Shown here: positions 33,028-42,600 of the stretch, piece after piece
Layout of the letters: each line of letters opens with the position of its first letter
How positions within the stretch are numbered: the first letter of the stretch is position 1
Assembly (NCBI RefSeq): GCF_003994255.1
Contig: NZ_ML133851.1
Span: forward strand, 434,001-498,000
DNA length: 64,000 nucleotides
From: Brachybacterium paraconglomeratum
Lineage (GTDB): Bacteria > Actinomycetota > Actinomycetes > Actinomycetales > Dermabacteraceae
Reading direction: 5' to 3'
Notes under the pieces: model-generated
Databases searched by the model: none
What the model was told of the DNA's origin: nothing
The model's input: only the letters and a program-made list of their open reading frames with translations
Made by a program: the position numbers and the translations under genes

Positions 33028-34839
33028 TCAGCGCACGATCTCCCGGTGCCCGGCGTCCACGCGACGGGTCCAGCCGCGGCCGTCGAGATGCTCGAGCAGC
33101 GGGATCGCGACGCGGCGCGTCGTCCCCAGAGCCTGGCGGGCCTCGCTGGTGGTGAAGGGCTGCTCGAGCCGCGCCAGCTCCCGCATCGCGAGCGCGGGCG
33201 CGGCGGGCAGCAGCACGACCTCGTCGGGCAGCCGCAGCAGCCGGCCCTGCGCCGCGGCGGCGGCGAGCTCGCGGGCGCCGAGGCGGAGAGCGGCGAGGTC
33301 CTCGGCCTCCGGGGCGCGGAAGGGCGTCTCGGCGAGCCGTCGTTCGAGCTGTGTGACCCCGGACTCGGCGGCGCCGAGACCTGCGACGGCGGCAGGGTCC
33401 TTCACCCGGCCGGCCTCGAGCGTGAGGCCGGCGGCGGCCACGACCGCGTCGAGCAGCTCCGGGGCGGGCAGCGCCAGCGCGTCGGCGGCGGCCTTGCGGG
33501 GCAGGCCGGCGGAGAGCGGATCGGCCTGCACGGCCTCGGCGACGAGGGCGGTCAGCATCTCCCGCCAGTCGGCGAGCGCCCGAGCGTCGACGAGCTGCTC
33601 GCCGCGGCGCTCCACCCCGTCGGGCAGCTCCTCGGGGACGGCGAGGCCGTAGCGGCGCAGCACCTGCTCGCTCACGGCGCCGCGGCGTGCGACCTCCCCG
33701 GCGAGGTCCCCGCCCGCGGGCATCGCCTCGAGCACGGCCTGGCGCCGGCGGCCGTCGCCGCGCCGCGCCAGGGCGGGCGGGTCGACGTCGAGGACGCGAA
33801 CCCCGCTGCGCACAGCGTGGCTGCCGCTGCCGCGCAGCACGAGCGCATCGCCGACGGCCAACGGCAGCGGCCGCTCGAGGGTGAGCCGGGCATGCTCCTC
33901 GCCGAAGGGGCGCACCCGCGCGGTGACCTGGGCGGTGCCGAGGTGGGCGATCAGCTCGCCCGGGGCGCCCGCGAGGTCCTCGCCGGTGGTGCGGCGCACG
34001 TCGACCTGGGTGCTGAGGTGCCACGCCCCGGGGGTGATCAGCGCGTCGCCGCGACCGACCTGCTCCGCGTCGACACCGCGGAGGTTCACCGCGGCGCGGC
34101 TGACGGGGCCGAGCTCGGCGAGCCCTCCGCCGCGGGACTGCAGACCGCGGACCTGCACCTCGGTCCCCTCACCCCCGGGCTCCGCACCGCCGTGCGTGCC
34201 GATCAGCTCCAGCCGGTCCTCGCGGCACAGGGTGCCGGCGGCGAGGGTCCCGGTGATCACGGTGCCGGCGCCGGAGACGGTGAAGGCGCGGTCCACCCAT
34301 AGCCGCACCCGCTGCCCGGGGTCGGGACGGCGTGCAGCGGCGACGAGCTCGTCGAGCTGCACGCGCAGCGCGTCCATCCCCTCCCCGGTCACGGCGGAGA
34401 CCGCTAGAGCGGGCGCGGCGGCGAGTCCGGTGCCGGCGAGCTCCGTGCGGGCCTGGGCGATGACCTCCGGGACCCTGTCGGGAGCGAGGTCGGCGCGGGT
34501 GATCACGAGCAGGCCCTGGTCGATGCCGAGGGCGGCGACGGCGTCGCGGTGGTCGCTGGACTGCGCCTGCCAGCCCTCGTCGGCCGCGACGACGAAGCAG
34601 ACGATGGGGGCGGGGCCGATGCCGGCGAGCATGTTGCCGAGGAACCGCTCGTGGCCGGGCACGTCGACGAAGGAGACCTCCTGGCCGGAGGGCAGGACGG
34701 TCCAGGCGAAACCGAGGTCGATCGTGAGGCCGCGCCGCTTCTCCTCGGCGAGGCGGTCCGGCTCGATGCCGGTCAGCGCGCGGATCAGGGTGGATTTGCC
34801 GTGGTCGACGTGCCCGGCGGTGGCGATGACCTGCATCAT
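33028..34839 (-). CDS. selB: Selenocysteine-specific elongation factor SelB
   Basis: 603-residue GTPase that carries Sec-tRNA(Sec) to the ribosome at UGA codons marked by a SECIS hairpin. G1 is ATAGHVDHGKSTLIRALTG, and the switch II region is FVDVPGHERFLGNML. SelB uses RGLTIDLGFAW where EF-Tu has RGITI. The nucleotide specificity motif is TRADL (for NKxD). Domains II-III follow, then winged-helix repeats to the C-terminus (SEARQALGTTRRVAIPLLEH) that bind the SECIS RNA. Its ATG overlaps the selA stop as ATGA. The presence of selB beside tRNA-Sec and a UGA-containing fdh gene makes the assignment secure. Confidence 0.96.
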   Translation of the reverse strand: MMQVIATAGHVDHGKSTLIRALTGIEPDRLAEEKRRGLTIDLGFAWTVLPSGQEVSFVDVPGHERFLGNMLAGIGPAPIVCFVVAADEGWQAQSSDHRDAVAALGIDQGLLVITRADLAPDRVPEVIAQARTELAGTGLAAAPALAVSAVTGEGMDALRVQLDELVAAARRPDPGQRVRLWVDRAFTVSGAGTVITGTLAAGTLCREDRLELIGTHGGAEPGGEGTEVQVRGLQSRGGGLAELGPVSRAAVNLRGVDAEQVGRGDALITPGAWHLSTQVDVRRTTGEDLAGAPGELIAHLGTAQVTARVRPFGEEHARLTLERPLPLAVGDALVLRGSGSHAVRSGVRVLDVDPPALARRGDGRRRQAVLEAMPAGGDLAGEVARRGAVSEQVLRRYGLAVPEELPDGVERRGEQLVDARALADWREMLTALVAEAVQADPLSAGLPRKAAADALALPAPELLDAVVAAAGLTLEAGRVKDPAAVAGLGAAESGVTQLERRLAETPFRAPEAEDLAALRLGARELAAAAAQGRLLRLPDEVVLLPAAPALAMRELARLEQPFTTSEARQALGTTRRVAIPLLEHLDGRGWTRRVDAGHREIVR

Positions 34840-36302
34840 CGCGCAGGATCCTGAGCGGAGGCGTCCTCGGGGCGACGGCGGTTGTCGCGGTCGCGCAGCC
34901 GCTCCCGCGCCGCGGCGACGGCGCCGACCAGCGTGTCCTCGTGCTCGGCGGGCACGCAGCGCAGGTCCAGCAGGCAGGCGCTGCCCTGGACGGTGCCGAC
35001 GACGGCCGGGTCCCCGGTGCGGAGCTCCGCGGCCAGCTCCTCCTCGAGCGCGATCGCCCAGCCGGGCAGCGGCACCTCGGCGCCTCCCCCGCCGCCGACG
35101 CGGCCGTCATGGGCGACGGTGCGGCCGCCGAGCCGGGCCGCGAGCGCGTCGGTCCGCTCCCGCAGCGTGTCCGGGTCCGTGCGCAGCGCCGCGAGGACGG
35201 GCGGGACGGGACCGGCGAGGGTCGCCTCGATCGCGGCGAGCGCGAGCTTGTCGGCGCGGACCGCACGGGCCAGCGGGTGGCGGGCGAGGCGCGCGATCAC
35301 CTCGCGTCGGCCCAGCAGGATCCCGGCCTGAGGACCGCCGAGGAGCTTGTCGCCGCTGGTGATGACCACGTCGGCCCCCGCGGCGAGGGCCGAGGCGGCA
35401 TCGGGTTCGTCGGGCAGCGCGGGCTCGGGGCGCAGCAGTCCCGAGCCGAGATCGGCGATCAGCGGCAGTCCGTGCTCGTGCGCGAGCGCGGCGAGCTCGG
35501 CGATCCCGACCTCGCTGGTGAAGCCCTCGATGCGGTAGTTGCTGGTGTGGACCTTGAGGATCGCGCCGACGGGCGACTCGTCCGCGGGAGCCGGCTGCGC
35601 GCCCGGTCCCGGGGCGGCGGCGCCCGGCCCCGGGGCGGCGGCGCCCTGCTCCCCGCCGGCGCCGGCCGTGAGCGCCTCGCGGTAGTCGCTCGCATGGGTG
35701 CGGTTGGTGGTGCCGACCTCTCGCACCCGCGCCCCGGCGGAGGCGACGAGCTCCGCGAGCCGGAACCCGGCCCCGATCTCGACGAGCTCCCCGCGGCTCC
35801 ACAGCACTTCGCGGCCCGCGGCGAGCGCGGTCGTGGCCAGCAGCAGCGCGGCCGCGCCGTTGTTCACCACGAGCGCGTCCTCCGCCGCGGGGCAGGCGGC
35901 CAGCAGCGCGGCCCGCGCGCCGGCGCCGCGGCGGGAGCGGGCGCCGGTGGCGAGGTCGAACTCGACGTCGGTGTACCCGGCGGCGTCCTGGACCGCCTGC
36001 CGGGCCGCGGCCGAGAGCGGGGCCCGGCCGAGGTTGGTGTGGACGATGACGCCGGTCGCGTTCAGCACCGGGCGCAGCGAGGAGGCGCTGTGCTCCCCGA
36101 GGGAGGCGAGCACCGCGGCGGCCACGTCCTCCGGGGCGATCTCGCCGCGGCGGGCCCGGTCCTGGGCGGCGCGGACCAGGTCGTGCACCACGCGCTCCCC
36201 CATCGCGCCGCTCGCCGCGACGACCTCGGGCAGGGCGAGCAGGCGGTCCGTGCGCGGGATCCGCCGACGCGGGTCCTCCGCGCCGCTCGGGGACTGGGGC
36301 AC
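34836..36302 (-). CDS. selA: L-seryl-tRNA(Sec) selenium transferase
   Basis: 488-residue PLP enzyme that converts Ser-tRNA(Sec) to Sec-tRNA(Sec) using selenophosphate. Start GTG 36302 has a strong AGGAGG. The N-terminal domain RIPRTDRLLALPEVV binds the tRNA. The core has NATGVIVHTNLGRAPLS, and the PLP lysine is in VVITSGDKLLGGPQAG. A low-complexity insert rich in Ala, Pro and Gly (two copies of AAPGPGA, about 18-nt repeat) interrupts the core before VGAILKVHTSNYRIEGF. The insert is not in E. coli SelA as I know it and looks like a surface loop. Co-translated with selB. Confidence 0.96.
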   Translation of the reverse strand: MPQSPSGAEDPRRRIPRTDRLLALPEVVAASGAMGERVVHDLVRAAQDRARRGEIAPEDVAAAVLASLGEHSASSLRPVLNATGVIVHTNLGRAPLSAAARQAVQDAAGYTDVEFDLATGARSRRGAGARAALLAACPAAEDALVVNNGAAALLLATTALAAGREVLWSRGELVEIGAGFRLAELVASAGARVREVGTTNRTHASDYREALTAGAGGEQGAAAPGPGAAAPGPGAQPAPADESPVGAILKVHTSNYRIEGFTSEVGIAELAALAHEHGLPLIADLGSGLLRPEPALPDEPDAASALAAGADVVITSGDKLLGGPQAGILLGRREVIARLARHPLARAVRADKLALAAIEATLAGPVPPVLAALRTDPDTLRERTDALAARLGGRTVAHDGRVGGGGGAEVPLPGWAIALEEELAAELRTGDPAVVGTVQGSACLLDLRCVPAEHEDTLVGAVAAARERLRDRDNRRRPEDASAQDPAR

Positions 36303-36355
36303 GGGACCTCCTGCGCACGGGATCGGAGCGTCCGCCCGGCGGCGGACGGCAGTAT

Positions 36356-36450
36356 TGGCGGAGGCGGACGGGAATCGAACCCGCCAGACCGAGATGCTCG
36401 GTCTCACCAGTTTTGAAGACTGGGGCGCCCACCAGGACACGTACGCCTCC
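36356..36450 (-). tRNA. selC: tRNA-Sec (anticodon TCA)
   Basis: 95-nt gene including an encoded CCA (36356-36358). The 5' acceptor strand GGAGGCG (36444-36450) pairs with CGCCTCC (36360-36366), and the anticodon loop reads CTTCAAA in the stem-loop CCAGTCTTCAAAACTGG. A long variable arm (GAGACCGAGCATCTCGGTCT) and T-loop TTCGATT follow. The length, long extra arm and UCA anticodon are diagnostic. TATCGT at 36458-36463 is a likely -10. It lies between selA and selD. Confidence 0.96.
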
Positions 36451-36511
36451 GCGGGCGACGATATCACCGCCGGACCTGGGACGACGCTCGCCCTCCCCGG
36501 GCGGCCCGGGC

Positions 36512-36517
36512 TAGGGT
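36512..36517 (+). promoter_or_regulatory. selD -10 element (leaderless)
   Basis: TAGGGT ending 6 nt before ATG 36524; no ribosome site. Confidence 0.5.
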
Positions 36518-36523
36518 CGGGAC

Positions 36524-37543
36524 ATGAGCGACTCCCCCATCCAGCCCCTGGCCCGCCCCGAGATCCGCCTGACCACGATGGCGCACGGAGGCGGCTGCGC
36601 CTCGAAGATCCCGCCGGGCGAGCTCGAGGAGGTCGTCTCCTCCCTCGCCGGGCAGCAGTACGACCAGGTGATCGTGGGCCTGGACGACGGGGACGACGCC
36701 GCCGCCGTGCGGATCGGCGGGCCCGACGGCGACACCGCCGTGCTCTCCACCGCGGACTTCTTCACCCCCGTGGTCGACGACGCCCACGACTGGGGCCGGA
36801 TCGCGGCCGCGAACGCGCTCAGCGACATCTACGCGATGGGCGGCGACCCCGTGGTCGCGATCAACCTCGTCGGCTGGCCCCGCGAGGTCCTGCCCTACGA
36901 GCTGCTGCAGGAGGTGCTCGCCGGCGGTCTCGCGATCGCGACGGAGGCCGGGGTGCCGGTCATCGGCGGGCACTCGGTCGACGATCCCGAGCCCAAGTAC
37001 GGCATGGCCGTCACCGGCACCGCCCGCCCGGACCGTCTGCTGCGCAACGACGCCGCGGAGGCAGGCCTGCCGATCACGCTGACCAAGCCGCTCGGGGTGG
37101 GCCTGCTGAACAACCGCATGAAGTCCACCGGCGAGGCCTCCCCCGCCGCGATCGAGGTGATGACGACCCTGAACCGGGACGCCTCGAAGTCTGCGCTCGA
37201 GGCCGGGGCGCGCGCCGCGACCGATGTGACGGGCTTCGGCCTGCTGGGCCACCTGTACAAGATGGGCCGCGCGTCCGGGGTCGGGATGATCCTGGACCGG
37301 GCGGCGGTGCCCCTGGTCGACGGTGCGGCGGAGGCGCTGCGGGACGGGTTCGTCTCCGGCGGGACGCGGCGGAACCTCGAGTGGGTGCGCCATGCGGTCC
37401 AGGCCGGCCCCGGCATCGACGAGGACGATCTGCTGTTGCTCGCCGACGCGCAGACCTCGGGCGGCCTGCTGGTGATCGGCGAGGTGCCCGGGTATCCGGT
37501 GATCGGCGAGACCGTTCCCGGTGAGGGCATCCAGGTCCGCTGA
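36524..37543 (+). CDS. selD: Selenide, water dikinase
   Basis: 339-residue enzyme that makes selenophosphate, the selenium donor for SelA, from selenide and ATP. The catalytic loop is HGGGCASKI with Cys25 and Lys28; many SelD proteins have Sec at this Cys, but here it is a normal codon. Gly-rich nucleotide motifs include VGLDDGDDAAAVRI, NALSDIYAMGGDPV and GGHSVDDPEPKYG. ATG 36524 is probably at the transcript start. It is divergent from tRNA-Sec/selA/selB and convergent with the fdh operon, ending only 21 bp from the nrfD-type stop, with no clear terminator between. Confidence 0.96.
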   Translation: MSDSPIQPLARPEIRLTTMAHGGGCASKIPPGELEEVVSSLAGQQYDQVIVGLDDGDDAAAVRIGGPDGDTAVLSTADFFTPVVDDAHDWGRIAAANALSDIYAMGGDPVVAINLVGWPREVLPYELLQEVLAGGLAIATEAGVPVIGGHSVDDPEPKYGMAVTGTARPDRLLRNDAAEAGLPITLTKPLGVGLLNNRMKSTGEASPAAIEVMTTLNRDASKSALEAGARAATDVTGFGLLGHLYKMGRASGVGMILDRAAVPLVDGAAEALRDGFVSGGTRRNLEWVRHAVQAGPGIDEDDLLLLADAQTSGGLLVIGEVPGYPVIGETVPGEGIQVR

Positions 37544-37564
37544 CTGCGCCCCGGGCCTGCCCGT

Positions 37565-38680
37565 TCAGCCGGCAGTGGTGATCGAGTCGTCGGTGATGCC
37601 GGCGGCGCGGCGGGCCGCCAGGCGCGCCTTCTGCGGCTCTATCACGCGGCGCGGGTCCTTCACGGACTCGAGCCCGGCGTTCAGCACTCCGAAGCGGGTC
37701 AGGGCCGAGGCGGTCAGCAGCGCGGCACCACTCGCCGCGGCGACGACACGGCTGCGCCCGCCGAGGAGCGTGCCGATGCCGCCCGCGATCGCGAGGCGCT
37801 CCGCCCAGGTCAGGAGCTTGCCGGGGGTCCCGGTCTCGAGCGGCTCCCGCTCCAGGGGGTGCATCGACTCCTTCATCAGGTGCATGCTCGCCACGTCGCC
37901 GGCGACCCCGGCGGCCGCGAGGAGCCGGGCGGGAGCGGACTCGGCGACGGGGGTGGTGACCATCGCGGCGCCGCCCGCGGCGAGGCTCGCGGAGGAGGCG
38001 AAGAGGTAGGAGAGGTGGCCGCGGCCGGCCTCCCAGGTGGGGACCACGGTGTTGCCCAGCAGCGCGCCGGTGTACGAGGCGAGCAGGGGGGCGAGGGCGA
38101 CCTGGCCGAGGGAGGCCGGTCCCTCGGCGGCCCTGAGCAGGGGGCGCAGCGCCCCGAGCGGGAGCTTCTCCCCCGCCAGGCGGTCGACCTCGCGCGCGCC
38201 GAGCACACCGGACAGCGAGGCGAAGCCTCCCACCACCCAGGTGCCGAGGCTCATGGGGCTGGTGACCTTGACCGTGCGCATCATGTTCAGGAACCGCTCG
38301 GGGCGGCCGAGGTCCTCGATGAGCGCCAGGGTGCCGAGCCCGACGGTGCCGAGCGCCGTGAGGCGCGCGCTGCGGCGCAGCACCGGGCGACCGGTGCACT
38401 GCGCCCCGAAGGCCAGCAGGCCCGAGCCGCCGGCGACGCCGCCGAGGAACAGGTAGACGGCGATCGGGGCCTTCCACGGCGGCGCCTTGACCACGGGCCG
38501 ACCGTAGTAGGAGTCGTACTGCTCGGACCGCTCGATCTCGACGTCCTCGACGACGGCGCCCTCGCGAGAGCCGTCGCCCATCCCGACCTCGCCGAGGCCG
38601 CGGCGGCGTCGGCGCTTCCCTCCGCCGCGCCGGCGGGGCTTCTCCGGCGGACGGTCCGCGTCGTACTCGGTGATGCTCAT
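37565..38680 (-). CDS. Formate dehydrogenase membrane subunit, NrfD/PsrC family
   Basis: 371-residue polytopic protein, last gene of the fdh operon. A basic N-terminal tail (RRRGGGKRRRRRGLG) and the segment SYYGRPVVKAPPWKAPIAVY lead into about eight helices (IAVYLFLGGVAGGSGLLAFG, LGRPERFLNMMRTVKVTSPM is the conserved loop). It likely takes electrons from the beta subunit and passes them to menaquinone. E. coli FDH-N uses a cytochrome b556 here; this haem-free NrfD type is known from actinobacterial systems. ATGA overlap with the beta gene. Confidence 0.88.
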   Translation of the reverse strand: MSITEYDADRPPEKPRRRGGGKRRRRRGLGEVGMGDGSREGAVVEDVEIERSEQYDSYYGRPVVKAPPWKAPIAVYLFLGGVAGGSGLLAFGAQCTGRPVLRRSARLTALGTVGLGTLALIEDLGRPERFLNMMRTVKVTSPMSLGTWVVGGFASLSGVLGAREVDRLAGEKLPLGALRPLLRAAEGPASLGQVALAPLLASYTGALLGNTVVPTWEAGRGHLSYLFASSASLAAGGAAMVTTPVAESAPARLLAAAGVAGDVASMHLMKESMHPLEREPLETGTPGKLLTWAERLAIAGGIGTLLGGRSRVVAAASGAALLTASALTRFGVLNAGLESVKDPRRVIEPQKARLAARRAAGITDDSITTAG

Positions 38681-39678
38681 CGACGCGCCCCCAGGAAGGA
38701 CAGCGCGACGGCCGCGACCATCCCCGCGGCCGCGATGCCGGTGCGGGCGTAGAGCTTCGGCAGCGCCTTGGTGGGCACCTGCGGGTCCGGCGGGAGGCCG
38801 TACACCTCGGGCTCGTCCAGCAGCAGGAACACCGAGCCGGTGCCGCCCACGCCGTCCTTGGGGTTCGCGCCGTACAGCCGCGCCTCGGTCATGCCGCGCT
38901 CGTGCAGGTCCGCGACCCGCTGCTTCGCGTCGGCCGTGAGATCGGGGTGGTCGCCGAAGGTGATCGACTGCGTGGGGCAGGTGGCGGAGCAGGCGGGCTG
39001 CTCGCCGTCGACCAGCCGGTCGTAGCACAGCGTGCACTTGCTCGCGGTGTTGCGGCGAGGGTCCTCCTCCTCGCGCACGGCGAACGGGGAGACGGTCCCG
39101 TCGTCGCGGCGCTCGATGACGCCGAAGGGGCAGGCGCTCACGCAGGTGCCGCAGCCGTTGCACACGTCCTGCTGCACCACGACGGAGCCGTACTCGGAGC
39201 GGAAGATCGCACCGGTCGGGCAGACGTCCAGGCAGCCGGCGTTGGTGCAGTGCTTGCACACGTCCGAGGACATCAGCCAGCGGAACTCGGGGGTGTCCGG
39301 CGGGGTGCGGTCCACGTCCGAGAGGTCACCGGCGGGGGTCGCGCCCCGCTTGCCGGAGGACTTCGGGCCGATCCCCGGCATGCCGAGGCTGACGAGCTTG
39401 CGCCCGGACTCCCGCGCCTCCTCGATCCGCTCCTGGCCCTGCTCGACGAAGGCGACATGGCGCCAGGTGTTCGCGCCGAGCTCGCCGGTGTTGTCGTAGC
39501 TCGAGCCGAGGATCTCGAGGTTGCCGTCGATCGGGTTGCGGTTCCACTCCTTGCACGCCACCTCGCAGGCCTTGCAGCCGATGCAGATGGAGGTGTCGGT
39601 GAAGAACCCCTTGCGCTCGTGGTCGTGGTCCCATCCCGCGTCCGCGGAGGGTCCTTCCGGTCCGGCGAGCAGGCTCAT
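38677..39678 (-). CDS. fdhB: Formate dehydrogenase beta (iron-sulfur) subunit
   Basis: 333-residue electron-transfer subunit with four Cys-rich [4Fe-4S] motifs: CIGCKACEVACKEWN, CKHCTNAGCLDVCPTGA, CNGCGTCVSACPFGV and CTLCYDRLVDGEQPAC...CP. A single hydrophobic helix near the C-terminus (GIAAAGMVAAVALSFLG) anchors it, as in FdnH. It passes electrons from the molybdopterin/tungstopterin alpha subunit to the NrfD subunit. Its ATG overlaps the alpha stop, and its stop overlaps the NrfD start, both as ATGA. Confidence 0.95.
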   Translation of the reverse strand: MSLLAGPEGPSADAGWDHDHERKGFFTDTSICIGCKACEVACKEWNRNPIDGNLEILGSSYDNTGELGANTWRHVAFVEQGQERIEEARESGRKLVSLGMPGIGPKSSGKRGATPAGDLSDVDRTPPDTPEFRWLMSSDVCKHCTNAGCLDVCPTGAIFRSEYGSVVVQQDVCNGCGTCVSACPFGVIERRDDGTVSPFAVREEEDPRRNTASKCTLCYDRLVDGEQPACSATCPTQSITFGDHPDLTADAKQRVADLHERGMTEARLYGANPKDGVGGTGSVFLLLDEPEVYGLPPDPQVPTKALPKLYARTGIAAAGMVAAVALSFLGARR

Positions 39679-42600
39679 CGGTTCCTCATCTCCTTCATCG
39701 ACGGCTCCCCTGTGGGCACGGCGGTGGCCTCCTCCGGACCGCGCACCTCGTGCGGGGTCCCGCCCGTGGCCGGGCCGGCACCGGGAGCACCCTCGGCCCC
39801 GTCGACCTGCGGGTGCAGCGCGGGGATCAGCCCGGCCCTGCGGCGGTACTCCTCCACCAGCTCGGCACGGCCCGGCCCGCGGGGGCGGCGCCCGGGCAGG
39901 ATCGTGCACGAGTTGTTCTTGCTGTTCTGGATCTGGGTGTTGGCGTCGAGGTTCATCCCGATCAGGTCGTTCGCCCCGTCGCCCTGCACCACCGCGGCGC
40001 TGCCGCGGCCCCAGTGGAACGGGAGGCCGATCTGGTGGACAGTGCGCCCGCCCACGTGGAGCGGGGTCATCCGCTCTGTGACCAGAACCTTCGCCTCGAT
40101 CGCGTTGCGGGCCGAGATGATCGTCGCCCACCCGTAGGGTTCGAGCCCGATCTCCGCGGCGAGCTCCGGGGAGACCTCGCAGTACATCTCCGGCTGGAGC
40201 TCGGAGAGATAGGGCAGGAACCGACTCATGCCGCCGGCGGTGTGGTGCTCGGTGATCCGGTAGGTGGTGAACACGTACGGATACACCTCACCGCCCTGCG
40301 CCGACGCGCCCGGCGAGCTGAGGTTGTCCTCGTCCTGGAAGGTGACGCGGGTGGGATTGGACTGCTGGGGGTACAGAGGATTGGGGATGTTCGACTCCGG
40401 CGACTCGTAATGGGTCGGCAACGGCCCGTCCACCATGCCGGTCGGCGCGAAGAGCCATCCGCGCCCGTCGGACTGCATCGTGAACGCATCGTTCCCCGCC
40501 AGCGCCGCCACGCCGCCCTTGCCCGGGTCCCCGGGGTCGTCGGGACGCTTCGTGGGCGGGAAGTCGGGCACGTCCTTCCCGGTCCATGTCCCGGTCTCTT
40601 CGTCCCACCAGACCCACTTCTTCCGCTCGCTCCACGGGCGGCCCTCGGGATCGGCCGAGGCCCGGTTGTAGAGGATCCGTCGGTTCCCGGGCCAGGCCCA
40701 GCCCCATTCGGCGGCGGTCTCGTCCTGCTCCTGACCGGGTGTCCGCTTCCGGGCACGGTTGATCCCGTCCGCGTAGACGCCGGAGTAGATCCAGCAGCCT
40801 CCGCTCGTGGAGCCGTCGTCCTTCATCTCCCCGAAGGAGGCCAGCGGCTGCCCGGCCCTCTCACCGGAGATGTGGCGGCCGTTGATCTCGGCGAGCACCG
40901 CCTCGGCGTCCGGCTCGCCGTGCTCGTTGACGGGATAATCCCAGGTCAGTTCGAGAATCGGCCGGTCGCGAGGGTCGGAGGAGTCCTTGAGCTTCTCCCG
41001 CACGCGGCGTCCCAGCTCGTACATGAACTCGAGATCGCTCTTCGCGTCGCCCGGCGGCTCGACGGCCTGGTCGCGCCACTGCACCATGCGCTGGGTCTGC
41101 GTGAACGACCCGGCCTTCTCGGTGTGGTTCGCGGCCGGGAGGAAGAACATCTCGGTGCCGATCTGCTCCGGGGAGAGCTCCCCCGACTCGATCTCCGGTC
41201 CGTCCTTCCAGAAGGTCGCCGACTCGATCATGTAGAAGTCGCGCACCACCATCCACTTCAGGTGCGTCAGGCCCAGACGCTGCATACGCCCGTTGGCCGA
41301 GCCGACAGCGGGGTTCTGGCCGAACAGGAAGTATCCGTCGACCCCGCCCTCGAGCATCCGCATAACGGTCTGGTACGTGCCGTGAGCGCCGGTGAGCCGG
41401 GGCAGGTGGTGATACGCCCAGTCGTTCTCGGCGGTGGCGTGCTTCCCCCACCAGGCCTTCAGCAGATTGATCGTGTAGATGTCCGCATTGGCCCAGAAGC
41501 CCTTCTGCTCCTTCTTCCCCACCAGTCGCGTGTACTCGTCGAAGTCGTCCTGTCCGGCCTTCGGCATCGGAAGGTAGCCTGGCAGGATGTGGTAGAGCGT
41601 CGGGATGTCGGTGGAGCCCTGGATGGTGGCGTGTCCGCGCAGCGCCATGATGCCGCCGCCGGGGCGTCCCATATTGCCCATGAGCAGCTGGAGGATGCCG
41701 GAGGTGCGGATCATCTGCGCACCGCCCTGGTGCTGGGTCCAGCCCAGCGCGTAGGCGAACATCGTCGTCTTCTCGCGGCCCGAGTTCTCCGCGATCGAAC
41801 TCGCGAGGTACTCGAAGTCCTCCGGAGCGATGCCGCAGGTCTCCTGCACCATCTCCGGGGTGTAGCGCGCGTAGTGACGCTTCAGGATCTGGAAGACGGT
41901 GCGGGGGTGCTGCAGGGTCTCGTCCCGCTCGGGCAGGCCGCGCGCGATCGCGTCGGGATCACCCGCATACGCCCAGGTGGTGTTGTCGTAGGTGCCGGTC
42001 TCCGGGTCGTAGCCGGAGAACAGGCCGTCGAGGTCCTCGGGGTCGCCGTACGCCTCGGAGATGAGCGTCGAGGCGTTGGTGTACGCCTGCACGTACTCCT
42101 TGAAGTACAGCTCGTTCTCGAGCACGTGCCGGATCACGCCGCCGAGCAGCACGATGTCCGTGCCGGTGCGGATCGGGATGTGCCGATCGGCGTTGGCGGA
42201 GGTGCGTGTGAACCGCGGGTCGACGTGGATGACCCGGGAGCCGCGCTTGCGCGCCTCGATCACCCATTGGAAGGCGACCGGATGGGCTTCGGCCATGTTC
42301 GAGCCCTCGATGACGATGAGGTCAGCGTTGGCGAAGTCCTGCACCGTGTTCGTGGCACCGCCACGACCGAACGAGGCTCCCAGACTGGGAACCGTGGCGG
42401 AGTGTCATATGCGGGCCTGGTTCTCCATCTGGATGGCGCCCGCGGCGGTGAAGAACTTCTTGATCAGATAGTTCTCCTCGTTGTCGATGGTCGCGCCGCC
42501 GAGGCTCGCGATGCCCATCGTCCGCCGGAGGGGGTTGCCCTGCTCGTCCTCGTCCTCCCAGTGCTTCCGGCGCGCCTCGAGGAAGCGGTCCGCGATCATG

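Noticed and set aside
36524-37543. selD as a second selenoprotein
   Set aside because: The catalytic loop encodes Cys25 with an ordinary codon; no in-frame TGA is present.
42405-42407. fdhA as a pseudogene broken by a premature stop
   Set aside because: The TGA is at the conserved active-site position, the frame continues for 909 more codons, a SECIS hairpin follows, and the whole Sec machinery is adjacent.
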